Under the pieces are notes generated by a model that was not told the origin of the DNA, did no database searches, and saw nothing but the letters and a program-made list of their open reading frames with translations. Positions 15,361-22,953 of a stretch of 64,000 nucleotides of DNA are shown here, in pieces (position 1 is the first letter of the stretch; each line of letters starts with the position of its first letter). The translations under genes and the position numbers were made by a program. Source of the stretch: an uncultured Bacteroidales bacterium (GTDB taxonomy: Bacteria; Bacteroidota; Bacteroidia; Bacteroidales; Paludibacteraceae); contig ONBH01000002.1 of assembly GCA_900316005.1 (NCBI GenBank), positions 62,001-126,000 of the forward strand. The letters run 5' to 3'.

Positions 15361-16350
15361 ATGGAAAAAGTAATTAGTGGTATTCGCCCGACAGGTAACC
15401 TACACCTGGGGAATTATTTTGGAGCAGTCAAGAGTTTTGTGAAGATGCAGGATGAGTATGACTGCATGTTCTTCATAGCCGACTGGCACAGCCTGACTAC
15501 GCACCCTACGCCGGAGAACATCCGACGCAGCGTGCGCACCATATTGGCGGAGTATCTGGCATGCGGTATTGACCCCGAGAAAGCGCCGATATACGTGCAG
15601 AGCGACGTGAAGGAAGTGCTGGAGTTGTACCTGTACCTCAATATGAACGCCTATCTGGGCGAGTTGGAACGCGTCACATCGTTCAAGGATAAGGCGCGCA
15701 CGCAGCCCGATAATGTGAATGCCGGACTGCTGACGTACCCCACCTTAATGGCGGCCGATGTGTTGGCGCACAAGGCAGACAAGGTGCCCGTGGGCAAAGA
15801 CCAGGAGCAGAATATGGAGATGATGCGCCTCTTTGCGCGCCGCTTCAACCGCATCTATAACGTCGAGTTCTTCCGCGAGCCACAGTCGTACCATTTCTCC
15901 GACAAGGCTGTTAAGGTGCCCGGGCTGGACGGCAGCGGCAAAATGGGTAAGAGCGAGGGTAATGCCATCTATCTGTGCGACGATGAGGCTACCATCAAGA
16001 AGAAAGTCATGCGCGCCGTGACCGATGCCGGACCTACCATGCTTAATCAGGAGAAGCCAGAACCCATCCGCAACCTCTTCACTATGCTCGAAATCGTGTC
16101 ATCGAAGGATACCTACGATTACTTCAACGACCAGTATAACAATATGACCGTTCGCTACGGTGACCTCAAGAAGCAGCTGGCGGCTGATATCAACGCCTTC
16201 TGTGCGCCTATCCGCGAGAAGATAATGGCATATCAGGCGGATGAGGACTACCTGCTGCGCGTTGCCAAACAGGGTGCAGAGCGTGCCTCTGAGAGTGCGC
16301 ATAAGACCCTGAGCGAAGTACGTCAGATTATTGGATTCCGCGCCTTATGA
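15361..16350 (+). CDS. trpS: tryptophan--tRNA ligase
   Basis: This 329-residue class I synthetase charges tRNA-Trp. It has the HIGH-type motif in GIRPTGNLHLGNYFGAV near residue 12 and a KMSKS-type motif GKMGKSEG near residue 195. The middle segment YPTLMAADVLAHKADKVPVGKDQEQNMEM is typical of bacterial TrpRS. Length is full. The next small gene overlaps its stop by 4 bp (ATGA). Confidence 0.97.
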   Translation: MEKVISGIRPTGNLHLGNYFGAVKSFVKMQDEYDCMFFIADWHSLTTHPTPENIRRSVRTILAEYLACGIDPEKAPIYVQSDVKEVLELYLYLNMNAYLGELERVTSFKDKARTQPDNVNAGLLTYPTLMAADVLAHKADKVPVGKDQEQNMEMMRLFARRFNRIYNVEFFREPQSYHFSDKAVKVPGLDGSGKMGKSEGNAIYLCDDEATIKKKVMRAVTDAGPTMLNQEKPEPIRNLFTMLEIVSSKDTYDYFNDQYNNMTVRYGDLKKQLAADINAFCAPIREKIMAYQADEDYLLRVAKQGAERASESAHKTLSEVRQIIGFRAL

Positions 16351-16634
16351 AGCATCTCATACGCGTGATAGTAGTCATCGTGGCGGTGGGCGTAAGCATT
16401 GCTTTTGCGCTCGCGTCTTCCTTACCCGCTGCGCCTATCTATCTGGATGATGTCTATTACTGGCAGGATGATGACGAAGAGCAGCCTCAGCAAAGCTACG
16501 AAAGTACACCCGGCACCGAGAGTGTCAGCGTCACCAAACCCGCTACCAAGACAGAACCCCGGGTCATCTTCCTGGACGATAGTATCACGCGTCAGAACCC
16601 CGATACTGTTGTTCGGGTACGAATCAAACGATAA
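16347..16634 (+). CDS. small membrane-anchored hypothetical protein
   Basis: This 95-residue protein has an N-terminal hydrophobic segment (residues about 5-27), which could be a signal anchor. An acidic, low-complexity region (YWQDDDEEQPQQSYESTPG) and a basic end (VVRVRIKR) follow. I do not recognise it. It overlaps trpS by 4 bp and precedes a FadL-like outer-membrane protein by 5 bp, so it is likely translated and perhaps functions with that protein. Confidence 0.65.
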   Translation: MKHLIRVIVVIVAVGVSIAFALASSLPAAPIYLDDVYYWQDDDEEQPQQSYESTPGTESVSVTKPATKTEPRVIFLDDSITRQNPDTVVRVRIKR

Positions 16635-16639
16635 GAACA

Positions 16640-18082
16640 ATGCCCAAACGCCTAACTGTCATATTACTACTTAGTGTGCTGTGCCTGTCAATTCATGCGC
16701 AGGAATTGCAGCGTCTTAGTGAGCCTGATATCATGGGCACGGCGCGTTTCATCGGTTTGGGTGGTGCGATGACGGCAGTCGGGGGTGACCCCTCTGCCAT
16801 TCATGTCAACCCCGCCTCGGTGGCCATCTATCGCCGCTACGAGTCGGCGATAACCCTCGGCGGGCATTTTGACCGTACGTTCCAGACCAACGGACCTGTT
16901 GAGCCGACCGTAGGGCACTTCTATATGCCCGAGGCTGCCTTTGTGTTCGCCTTTGGCAACGACGCCCGCCGCAAGGGGCTAATATACAGTAACTTCTCGT
17001 TCTGTTACAACCGCGTGGCTACCTATCGTAGGAATACCTCGGCGTACTTCCCGAATGTAGATGGCTCTATAGCTGAACAGATGGCCACTGCATCGCAGGG
17101 TATCCATGCCAGCCGATTGGGGTCGGAAGGTCGCTGGGGCGATGCCGGAGTCGGATGGCTCTCGCTGGTGGGATACGACACGTATATGATAGACCCCGTG
17201 GGGAGCGACAGCTCTAACTGGGCTCCTTATACCAACTGGGGACCCATTCGTGCGCCGCAGATACGTATGCAGGAGTCGGGCTACCTGGATCAGTTCGCCT
17301 TCTCGTGGGGTGCGAATATCAGCAACCGTTGGTACATAGGTCTGGGGCTGAATATCCGCTCGCTGCGTTACTCGAAGGTGACGGACTACGTCGAGACAAC
17401 GACGTCAGCTGCAGCAGCCTTGCGAACGACCGTTAGTATTTCGGGTGTAGGCGTCAATGGCACCATCGGAATGATGGCTCAACCCGTGCATTTCCTGCGT
17501 ATCGGTGCTTCGTTCCAGACGCCCAGTTTTGTGAGCACCACCGAGCGATCGTATGTGGATGCCGAGACCGAGAATGTGCATAAGGATGGCGAACGCGTGC
17601 TCTTCAAGAGCCAGTCGCCCGAGAATGTGCGCAGGCGAGACCTGTCTATGCCGCTGAAGACGACTGTGGGTGCAGCGTTTTTTGTAGGCCGCTACGGGCT
17701 CATCTCATTGCAGTATGACTTCCAGTATTGGAAGGGCATACGCAATAACCACGTACTGCATGCCGGTATGGAATGGGTGGTGGCACAGTGCCTGTTTATC
17801 AATGCCGGTTATGCCTATAGCTTCGTGCAGGGTGATCCCGCCTACGAGCGTAATATAGCCATCAATGACGTACGTGCCGATACCGAATGGGTCAGCCTGC
17901 GTCACCAGCATTCGATAGGTGCGGCACTCGGCTACCGCGGACCTTTTGGATTTGTACAAGTGGGATACCGCTACGGGCTGCGTAAACAGACCGTCTATCC
18001 CTTTATGACCGATGCCGGTGAGACGACTACCGGCCATATACACGATATCGTTGTCACCTTAGGTTGGCACACGGTGAAGTAG
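16640..18082 (+). CDS. OmpP1/FadL-like outer-membrane beta-barrel protein
   Basis: This 480-residue protein begins with a signal peptide (MPKRLTVILLLSVLCLSIHAQ). The segment IMGTARFIGLGGAMTAVGGDPSAIHVNPASVAIYRR follows, the start typical of Bacteroidota FadL-like barrels. Alternating strands fill the rest, and it ends in IVVTLGWHTVK, a strand-like terminus. Such proteins take up hydrophobic compounds, but the ligand is unknown. It is last in the trpS unit. Confidence 0.85.
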   Translation: MPKRLTVILLLSVLCLSIHAQELQRLSEPDIMGTARFIGLGGAMTAVGGDPSAIHVNPASVAIYRRYESAITLGGHFDRTFQTNGPVEPTVGHFYMPEAAFVFAFGNDARRKGLIYSNFSFCYNRVATYRRNTSAYFPNVDGSIAEQMATASQGIHASRLGSEGRWGDAGVGWLSLVGYDTYMIDPVGSDSSNWAPYTNWGPIRAPQIRMQESGYLDQFAFSWGANISNRWYIGLGLNIRSLRYSKVTDYVETTTSAAAALRTTVSISGVGVNGTIGMMAQPVHFLRIGASFQTPSFVSTTERSYVDAETENVHKDGERVLFKSQSPENVRRRDLSMPLKTTVGAAFFVGRYGLISLQYDFQYWKGIRNNHVLHAGMEWVVAQCLFINAGYAYSFVQGDPAYERNIAINDVRADTEWVSLRHQHSIGAALGYRGPFGFVQVGYRYGLRKQTVYPFMTDAGETTTGHIHDIVVTLGWHTVK

Positions 18083-18311
18083 CGGAAAGAATAGATTAGC
18101 GTTGTAAGTCAAGAGACCGGAAAACTCAACAAAATTTACCTACCGGGGACACTGATTGCCCAATGGCGTGCCGATGTTCTACGCCGTGACCCCGCGCAAG
18201 CGGGTAGCGATGAACTGGTCGGATTACAAAGGTCTTTTAAGCCCCCAAATCCTTTCATTAGGAGTTTTCTCGAGTAAAGACTTACAGCGCTTTTTTTGTC
18301 GAAATTTTTCC
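18083..18311. other. gap without a supported gene
   Basis: Between the FadL-like gene and the inverted repeat I find no convincing gene. A frame at about 18111-18287 (RPENSTKIYLPGTLIAQW and on, plus strand) opens after a stop, has no ATG and is GC-rich for a spacer, so it could be a gene remnant. The remainder is featureless. Confidence 0.4.
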
Positions 18312-18437
18312 CCGACTTCACCGAACCGTTCTCGAGCCGTTCCCGAACCATTCTCGAACCATTCTCGGGGGGAAATTGCTTCGGGATTGTCTCGAGATTT
18401 TCTCGGGATTTTCTCGGGATTGGCTCGGTGAAGTCGG
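18312..18437. repeat. 126-bp inverted repeat of 11-bp phased CG units
   Basis: The ends are a perfect 13-bp inverted pair, CCGACTTCACCGA (18312-18324) and TCGGTGAAGTCGG (18425-18437). Inside, CG starts at 18322, 18333, 18344, 18355 and 18366, and again at 18382, 18393, 18404, 18415 and 18426, all 11 bp apart within each arm. Left units look like CGAACCATTCT, right units like CGGGATTTTCT. The arms can pair imperfectly along most of their length. No T-run follows, so a simple terminator is unlikely. Confidence 0.85.
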
Positions 18438-18504
18438 AGAAAAATATCGGGCAACTCCTGATAAGGCCCTAAATTTAGAAAATTCGATGATTTTTGCAAT
18501 TTTT

Positions 18505-18536
18505 CTTGCGTATATCAAAAAAAAGTTGTACCTTTG
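18505..18536 (+). promoter_or_regulatory. promoter of the TPR-ribH-lysC-yitT unit
   Basis: Plus strand: CTTG (18505-18508, a weak TTTG), a 20-bp spacer containing TATATCAAAAAAAAGTTG, and TACCTTTG (18529-18536). Confidence 0.8.
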
Positions 18537-18547
18537 CAGGCTATTTT

Positions 18548-18584
18548 GTGTGGAGTGCGATTTTAGCACGTTTTTTGTCCACGC
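18548..18584 (+). promoter_or_regulatory. leader hairpin downstream of the promoter
   Basis: GTGTGGA (18548-18554) pairs with TCCACGC (18578-18584), and GTGC (18555-18558) pairs with GCAC (18566-18569) inside it, leaving a T-rich bulge on the 3' side. It lies 36 bp upstream of the TPR gene start and would be near the 5' end of the mRNA. No known riboswitch is recognised. Confidence 0.4.
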
Positions 18585-18619
18585 AAAACCCGTATGAAAT
18601 ATATTAAAATAAAACAAAT

Positions 18620-19300
18620 ATGGCAAAGAAAGACGAATTTAAGAAACAGGATGAGAACCTGGAAAATGTGAACGAAGCGCTGAACACTACCAGCGAGTGG
18701 ATTGAGCAACACAGCACCATTATCACGTGGGTGATAGCTGCTATTGCCGTAGTTGTATTGGGCGTTATTGCTATCAATAACTACATCATCCGTCCGAACC
18801 GCCTGGCTGCAAGCAATGAGATAGCCAAGGCAGTGGTTTATTTCGGCGAAGGTAACTGGCAGAAGGCACTGGAGGGTGACGATGCCGAGTGCATCGGTTT
18901 TGTAGCTATCGCTGACGAGTACAACCGTTATCAGCAAGGTCGTCTGGCTGCTCTGTACGCCGGTATCTGCTACTACAAGCAGGGTGAGTACGACGAGGCT
19001 GCCAACTATCTCAAGCGCTTCAAAGCCAATGATGCAATGGTTTATCCCGCCGCTTCGCAGCTCTTAGGCGATGCCTATGTGCAAGGCGATGAGCTGGACA
19101 AGGCTGCCAAGGCCTTTGAGACCGCTGCTAAGTCGGGCAACGAACTCATTGCACCGATGAGCCTGAAGAAATTAGGCTTCGTACAAATGGAGCTGGGCAA
19201 CAAAGCTGCTGCCAACAAGGCCTTCCAGGCTATCAAGAGTGACTATCCCGCATCGCAGGAGGCTCAGGATATCGATAAGTATATCGAGCTGACGAAATAA
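18620..19300 (+). CDS. membrane-anchored tetratricopeptide repeat protein
   Basis: This 226-residue protein has a charged N-terminus (about 1-35), one membrane segment (residues about 37-57, IITWVIAAIAVVVLGVIAI) and TPR-type helices after it (YAGICYYKQGEYDEAANYLKRF; AASQLLGDAYVQGDELDKAAKAFETAAKSG). The layout resembles the YfgM type of periplasm-facing TPR protein, which associates with envelope assembly machinery. A specific role is not evident. It heads a unit with ribH, an aspartokinase and a YitT gene. Confidence 0.85.
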   Translation: MAKKDEFKKQDENLENVNEALNTTSEWIEQHSTIITWVIAAIAVVVLGVIAINNYIIRPNRLAASNEIAKAVVYFGEGNWQKALEGDDAECIGFVAIADEYNRYQQGRLAALYAGICYYKQGEYDEAANYLKRFKANDAMVYPAASQLLGDAYVQGDELDKAAKAFETAAKSGNELIAPMSLKKLGFVQMELGNKAAANKAFQAIKSDYPASQEAQDIDKYIELTK

Positions 19301-19321
19301 TGGTTAGTGAGTAGCAGAGTC

Positions 19322-19795
19322 ATGACTACGGATCTAAGTAAATACGATGCTTCGAAATTGCCGAGCGCTGACGTACTGAAACGTCAGCGCTACGCAATTA
19401 TAGTAGCAGACTGGAATAGTGAGATAACTTATGCCATGGCGGAAGGCGCGATAACTACGCTGCGCGAACACGGCGTGACGGAGGAGCATATCACCGTGGT
19501 GCATGTTCCCGGAACTGTCGAGTTGACCTATGCCGCCAGCCGCCAGATGGATGACAACGATGCTGTCATCGTGATAGGCTGCGTCATCAAAGGCGACACC
19601 CCGCATTTCGACTACGTATGCCAGTCGGTGACGCAAGGCGTGACGCTGCTCAATAGCGAGGGAACGACGCCCGTCATCTTCTCGGTGCTGACAACGTTGG
19701 ATAAGCAGCAGGCACTCGACCGCGCAGGCGGAAAGCTTGGCAACAAAGGCGTAGAAGGTGCGGTGACGGCCATCAGGATGGCGAATATTTTCTAA
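19322..19795 (+). CDS. ribH: 6,7-dimethyl-8-ribityllumazine synthase
   Basis: This 157-residue enzyme makes the riboflavin precursor 6,7-dimethyl-8-ribityllumazine and usually forms 60-mers or pentamers. Motifs include VPGTVELTYAASRQM near residue 60, GCVIKGDTPHFDYVC near residue 85 with the catalytic His, and NKGVEGAVTAIRMANIF at the end. I chose the ATG at 19322; a GTG at 19307 would add five residues. No other riboflavin gene is nearby, and no FMN riboswitch is visible. Confidence 0.95.
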   Translation: MTTDLSKYDASKLPSADVLKRQRYAIIVADWNSEITYAMAEGAITTLREHGVTEEHITVVHVPGTVELTYAASRQMDDNDAVIVIGCVIKGDTPHFDYVCQSVTQGVTLLNSEGTTPVIFSVLTTLDKQQALDRAGGKLGNKGVEGAVTAIRMANIF

Positions 19796-19802
19796 AAAAA
19801 GC

Positions 19803-20702
19803 ATGAAAGTCTATAAGTTCGGTGGAGCATCGGTCAGGGATGCCGACGGAATTCGCAACTTGGGTCGCATCATCGCTCGGGAAACGAGCGATGTGGCGGT
19901 TGTGGTGTCGGCTATGGGAAAGACTACCAATGCCCTGGAGCGGGTGGTGAACGCCCTCTGGCTTCGCGAGACCGAACAGATGGAACGCGAGTGGCAACTA
20001 ATCGTGGATTATCACCGTGAGATTCAGTCGAAACTGGGCGTGGAAGTCGAGATACGTATGCCCGATGCGCCCGTGAGCTTTGATAACTACGACGAGCTGT
20101 ACGACCAGGTGGTCAGTTACGGCGAGTTGCTCTCCACCCGTATCGTCAGCGCGTACCTGACACGCGTGGGAATCAGGAACCGGTGGCTGGATATGACCCG
20201 GTTGCTGCGTACCGATGCTACCTTCCGTGCCGCACAGGTCGATTATCCGACTACGGAGAGACTGATACAGGACGTATTCCGGTATCGCCCTACGGCTGAA
20301 TATGCCAATCGTGCGAAAATCAGCGTGCTGCAGGGTTTCATCGGTGGCACGGGTGACGGCAGGCGTACCACATTGGGGCGAGAGGGCTCAGACTACACCG
20401 CCGCGCTGGTGGGTAGTGTGCTCAATGCCGACTCGGTGACGATCTGGAAAGACGTACCCGGCATCCTGACGGCTGACCCACGCAAGGACCCGAATGCCAA
20501 ACTCATACCGATACTGAGTTACGAAGACGCCGAGCGGCTTGCTGAGAGCGGCGCACAAATCATCCATCGGAAAACCATTTTTCCGCTGGAACACAAAGCG
20601 ATACCCCTGTACGTCAAACCATTTCTGGACCCTGATGCCGCGGGATCAATCATTTGCAAAACAAACCAAAAATTGAATATGCCCGTACAATGGGGCAAAT
20701 AA
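19803..20702 (+). CDS. aspartate kinase, catalytic domain only
   Basis: This 299-residue protein matches the amino-acid kinase domain of aspartokinase, which makes aspartyl phosphate for the lysine, threonine and methionine pathways. Motifs: VYKFGGASVRDADGI at the start, VSYGELLSTRIVSAYL near residue 97, GFIGGTGDGRRTTLGREGSDYTAAL near residue 180, and KDVPGILTADPR near residue 214. The protein stops just after the kinase domain (GSIICKTNQKLNMPVQWGK). Family members usually continue for over 100 residues with ACT domains that give feedback control, so this one should lack that regulation. No frameshift is visible after it. Confidence 0.88.
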   Translation: MKVYKFGGASVRDADGIRNLGRIIARETSDVAVVVSAMGKTTNALERVVNALWLRETEQMEREWQLIVDYHREIQSKLGVEVEIRMPDAPVSFDNYDELYDQVVSYGELLSTRIVSAYLTRVGIRNRWLDMTRLLRTDATFRAAQVDYPTTERLIQDVFRYRPTAEYANRAKISVLQGFIGGTGDGRRTTLGREGSDYTAALVGSVLNADSVTIWKDVPGILTADPRKDPNAKLIPILSYEDAERLAESGAQIIHRKTIFPLEHKAIPLYVKPFLDPDAAGSIICKTNQKLNMPVQWGK

Positions 20703-20705
20703 ATA

Positions 20706-21821
20706 ATGAGTTACCTGAAAACATATCTTACTGCAGCCTATTGGCGTGACCTAATGGCGCAGTTTATGGCAGCGGTGAAAACCTATAAATTCTGGAAAGA
20801 ACTCGTGCTGATGACCTTCGGCATGGTGTTTGGTGCCGCCGCAGTCTATTATTTCTTGATGCCGAGTCATATCATCGTAGGTACAATCTCGGGTCTTAGT
20901 ATTGTGATCAACACCATCTTGGGCGGTAATGCCGATACCTTCTCGTATTGGGTGATGGGTATCAATGCGTTCCTGCTGATACTGGCGTTCCTATTGATAG
21001 GCAACGAGTTCGGCGCCAAGACCGTCTATACGGCTATGATTCTGGGCCCTTTGGCTCAAATGTGGGACCGCATCTATCCCTATACCAAATTCACGCACAC
21101 CGTGATTGATAATCCCGAGGTGCTCGCCCAGCTGCAGGCAGGGCAGCAAGTGCTGGATGCCAACGGCAACCCGTACCTACTGAGTCGTGCCGGCGAAGTG
21201 CTGATGCAAGTGAAGGACTCGGTGATGGCTTCCGGTCTGGGAACCGGCGACGTGTGGTTTGACTTGGTGTGCTTCGTATTCCTGCTGAGTGCGTGTCAGG
21301 CCTTTGAGTTCCGCATGAACGCCTCGACGGGCGGACTGGATATATTGGCTAAGATTATCAACAAGTATCTGCATTTTGATATCGGTGTGTCGGTTAGTAT
21401 CGGCGGTGCTATCATCTGCTGCTCGGCGTTTGCTATCAACGACTTCCGTATGGTAGTCATCGGCCTTATCGGCACGTGGATCAACGGCCTGGTCATCAAT
21501 TACTTCACCGCCAGCATGAATAACCGCAAACGCGTCTGCATCATTGCGCCGGAGTGGGAGAAGATTCGCGAGCATATCATTAAGGATTACGCGCGAGGGT
21601 GCACCCTATATCCCGTCAAGGGCGGTTTCCACAAGGATGACCAGATGGAGATTCAGGCTCTGCTGACCCAGGATGAGTTCGCTGCACTCATGGAGTATAT
21701 CAAGGATAACGAGATGCACGCCTTCATCACGGCAAGCAACTGCTCGGAGATATTCGGTATGTGGGCTCGTCACCGCAAACGGAATGGCAAGATCGAAGTC
21801 TCGTCGGTAGCACAGGCCTAA
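20706..21821 (+). CDS. YitT family membrane protein, longer paralogue
   Basis: This 371-residue protein has hydrophobic segments around residues 35-55, 58-77, 82-99, 178-195 and 217-262 and the signature ASTGGLDILAKIINKYLHFDIG near residue 204. A DUF2179-like domain (EHIIKDYARGCTLYPVKGGF) follows. Compared with the copy at 13237 it has an inserted region (about residues 115-170, with LANGNPYLLSR-like polar sequence). It starts 3 bp after the aspartokinase stop, so translation is probably coupled. Function is unknown. Confidence 0.87.
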   Translation: MSYLKTYLTAAYWRDLMAQFMAAVKTYKFWKELVLMTFGMVFGAAAVYYFLMPSHIIVGTISGLSIVINTILGGNADTFSYWVMGINAFLLILAFLLIGNEFGAKTVYTAMILGPLAQMWDRIYPYTKFTHTVIDNPEVLAQLQAGQQVLDANGNPYLLSRAGEVLMQVKDSVMASGLGTGDVWFDLVCFVFLLSACQAFEFRMNASTGGLDILAKIINKYLHFDIGVSVSIGGAIICCSAFAINDFRMVVIGLIGTWINGLVINYFTASMNNRKRVCIIAPEWEKIREHIIKDYARGCTLYPVKGGFHKDDQMEIQALLTQDEFAALMEYIKDNEMHAFITASNCSEIFGMWARHRKRNGKIEVSSVAQA

Positions 21822-21830
21822 GGGAGATTT

Positions 21831-21893
21831 AGAAATTAAGATTTAAAATTTAAGATTTAAGATTTAAGATTGATTTAAGATTTAAGATTATAT
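21831..21893. repeat. AAGATTT-type repeat block
   Basis: Tandem AAGATTTAAGATTTA units fill the gap before the nucleotidyltransferase gene. The reverse-sense form fills 44888-44932. Confidence 0.85.
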
Positions 21894-21896
21894 CAT

Positions 21897-22799
21897 ATGA
21901 AACCTACATTATTTATTCTTGCTGCCGGAATGGGAAGCCGTTATGGCGGTCTGAAACAGTTAGACGGTCTGGGCCCCAATGGCGAAACAATTACGGATTA
22001 CAATGTATTTGATGCACTACGTGCCGGATTTGGTAAGATTGTCTTTGTTATCCGTCATGACTTTGAAGAGGAGTTCCGCAAGGTGGTTCTCAGCAAGTAT
22101 GCAGACCGTATTCCTTGTGAGCTATGCTTCCAGTCGCTTGACAAGTTGCCGGAAGGCTATAAATGCCCGGAAACGCGTCAAAAACCCTGGGGAACGAACC
22201 ATGCTGTGCTGATGGGTCGGGAGTGTATCCATGAGCCCTTTGCCGTCATCAATGCCGATGACTTCTACGGTGCAGAGTCGTTCCAGATACTGGCAGACTA
22301 CCTGCGTAGCATAGAGGGTACAGAGGGTCGTTACTGCATGATGGGTTATCGTGTGCAGAACACGCTCAGCGAAAATGGTCAGGTCAACCGCGGTGTATGC
22401 CAGACGGATGAGAACGGTCTGCTGACCGATGTCGTGGAGTGCGTCGGTATCGAGAGTGTAGGCGAGCATATTATCTATAAGGATGCTGCCGGCCAAGACT
22501 GCGAAATCGTGCCTGATACCCCTGTATCCATGAATATGTGGGGTTTCACACCGGAGTATTTCGACTATTCGGACGAGGCGTTCCGCGCCTTCCTCGATGA
22601 GCATATCAACGAGCCCAAGACCGAGATTTATATCCCGACCGTAGTTAATGACCTGATTAAGGCAGGCAAGGTAAGTTGCCGCGTGCTGGATACCCCGAGC
22701 CACTGGTTCGGCGTGACCTATGCCGAGGATCGTCCGCAAGTCGTGATGCGACTCAATGAACTGATTAAGAAGGGCGTTTATCCCGAGAAACTCTTCTAA
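21897..22799 (+). CDS. sugar nucleotidyltransferase
   Basis: This 300-residue protein has the nucleotidyltransferase fold: LFILAAGMGSRYGGLKQLDGLGPNGETI at the start (nucleotide loop), INADDFYGAESFQIL near residue 118 (metal-binding Asp), and a C-terminal part with MNMWGFTPEYFD. The sugar and nucleotide cannot be told from sequence. Bacteroidota often carry this gene near sugar metabolism genes, and here galE and manA follow. The ATG at 21897 is preceded by the AAGATTT repeat. Confidence 0.85.
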   Translation: MKPTLFILAAGMGSRYGGLKQLDGLGPNGETITDYNVFDALRAGFGKIVFVIRHDFEEEFRKVVLSKYADRIPCELCFQSLDKLPEGYKCPETRQKPWGTNHAVLMGRECIHEPFAVINADDFYGAESFQILADYLRSIEGTEGRYCMMGYRVQNTLSENGQVNRGVCQTDENGLLTDVVECVGIESVGEHIIYKDAAGQDCEIVPDTPVSMNMWGFTPEYFDYSDEAFRAFLDEHINEPKTEIYIPTVVNDLIKAGKVSCRVLDTPSHWFGVTYAEDRPQVVMRLNELIKKGVYPEKLF

Positions 22800-22945
22800 A
22801 GTTGAGAGTTGAATGTTGAGAGTTGAGTGAAGTTGAGAGTTGAAAGTTGAAAGTTAACTTACTACTAAAAACTGCTCTAAACTATAAACACTAAACTGCT
22901 CTAAACACTAAACTGCACTAAACTCTAAACTCTAAACACTAAACT
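22799..22945. repeat. GAGAGTTTA-type repeat block, two opposing halves
   Basis: The first half is made of GTTGAGAGTT units and the second of CTCTAAACACTAAACTG units, which are roughly the reverse complement. A long imperfect hairpin is therefore possible. Nothing else is visible in the gap before galE. Confidence 0.8.
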
Positions 22946-22953
22946 AAAAAAAA

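Noticed and set aside
18312..18437. Simple Rho-independent terminator
   Set aside because: The palindrome is long and imperfect in the middle and no T-run follows either arm; the 11-bp phasing is the stronger feature.
19301..19321. FMN riboswitch before ribH
   Set aside because: The gap is 21 bp and holds no structure; ribH is internal to a transcript.
22799..22945. CRISPR array
   Set aside because: Units are 7-15 bp words without spacers of constant length, and no cas gene is present anywhere in the window.
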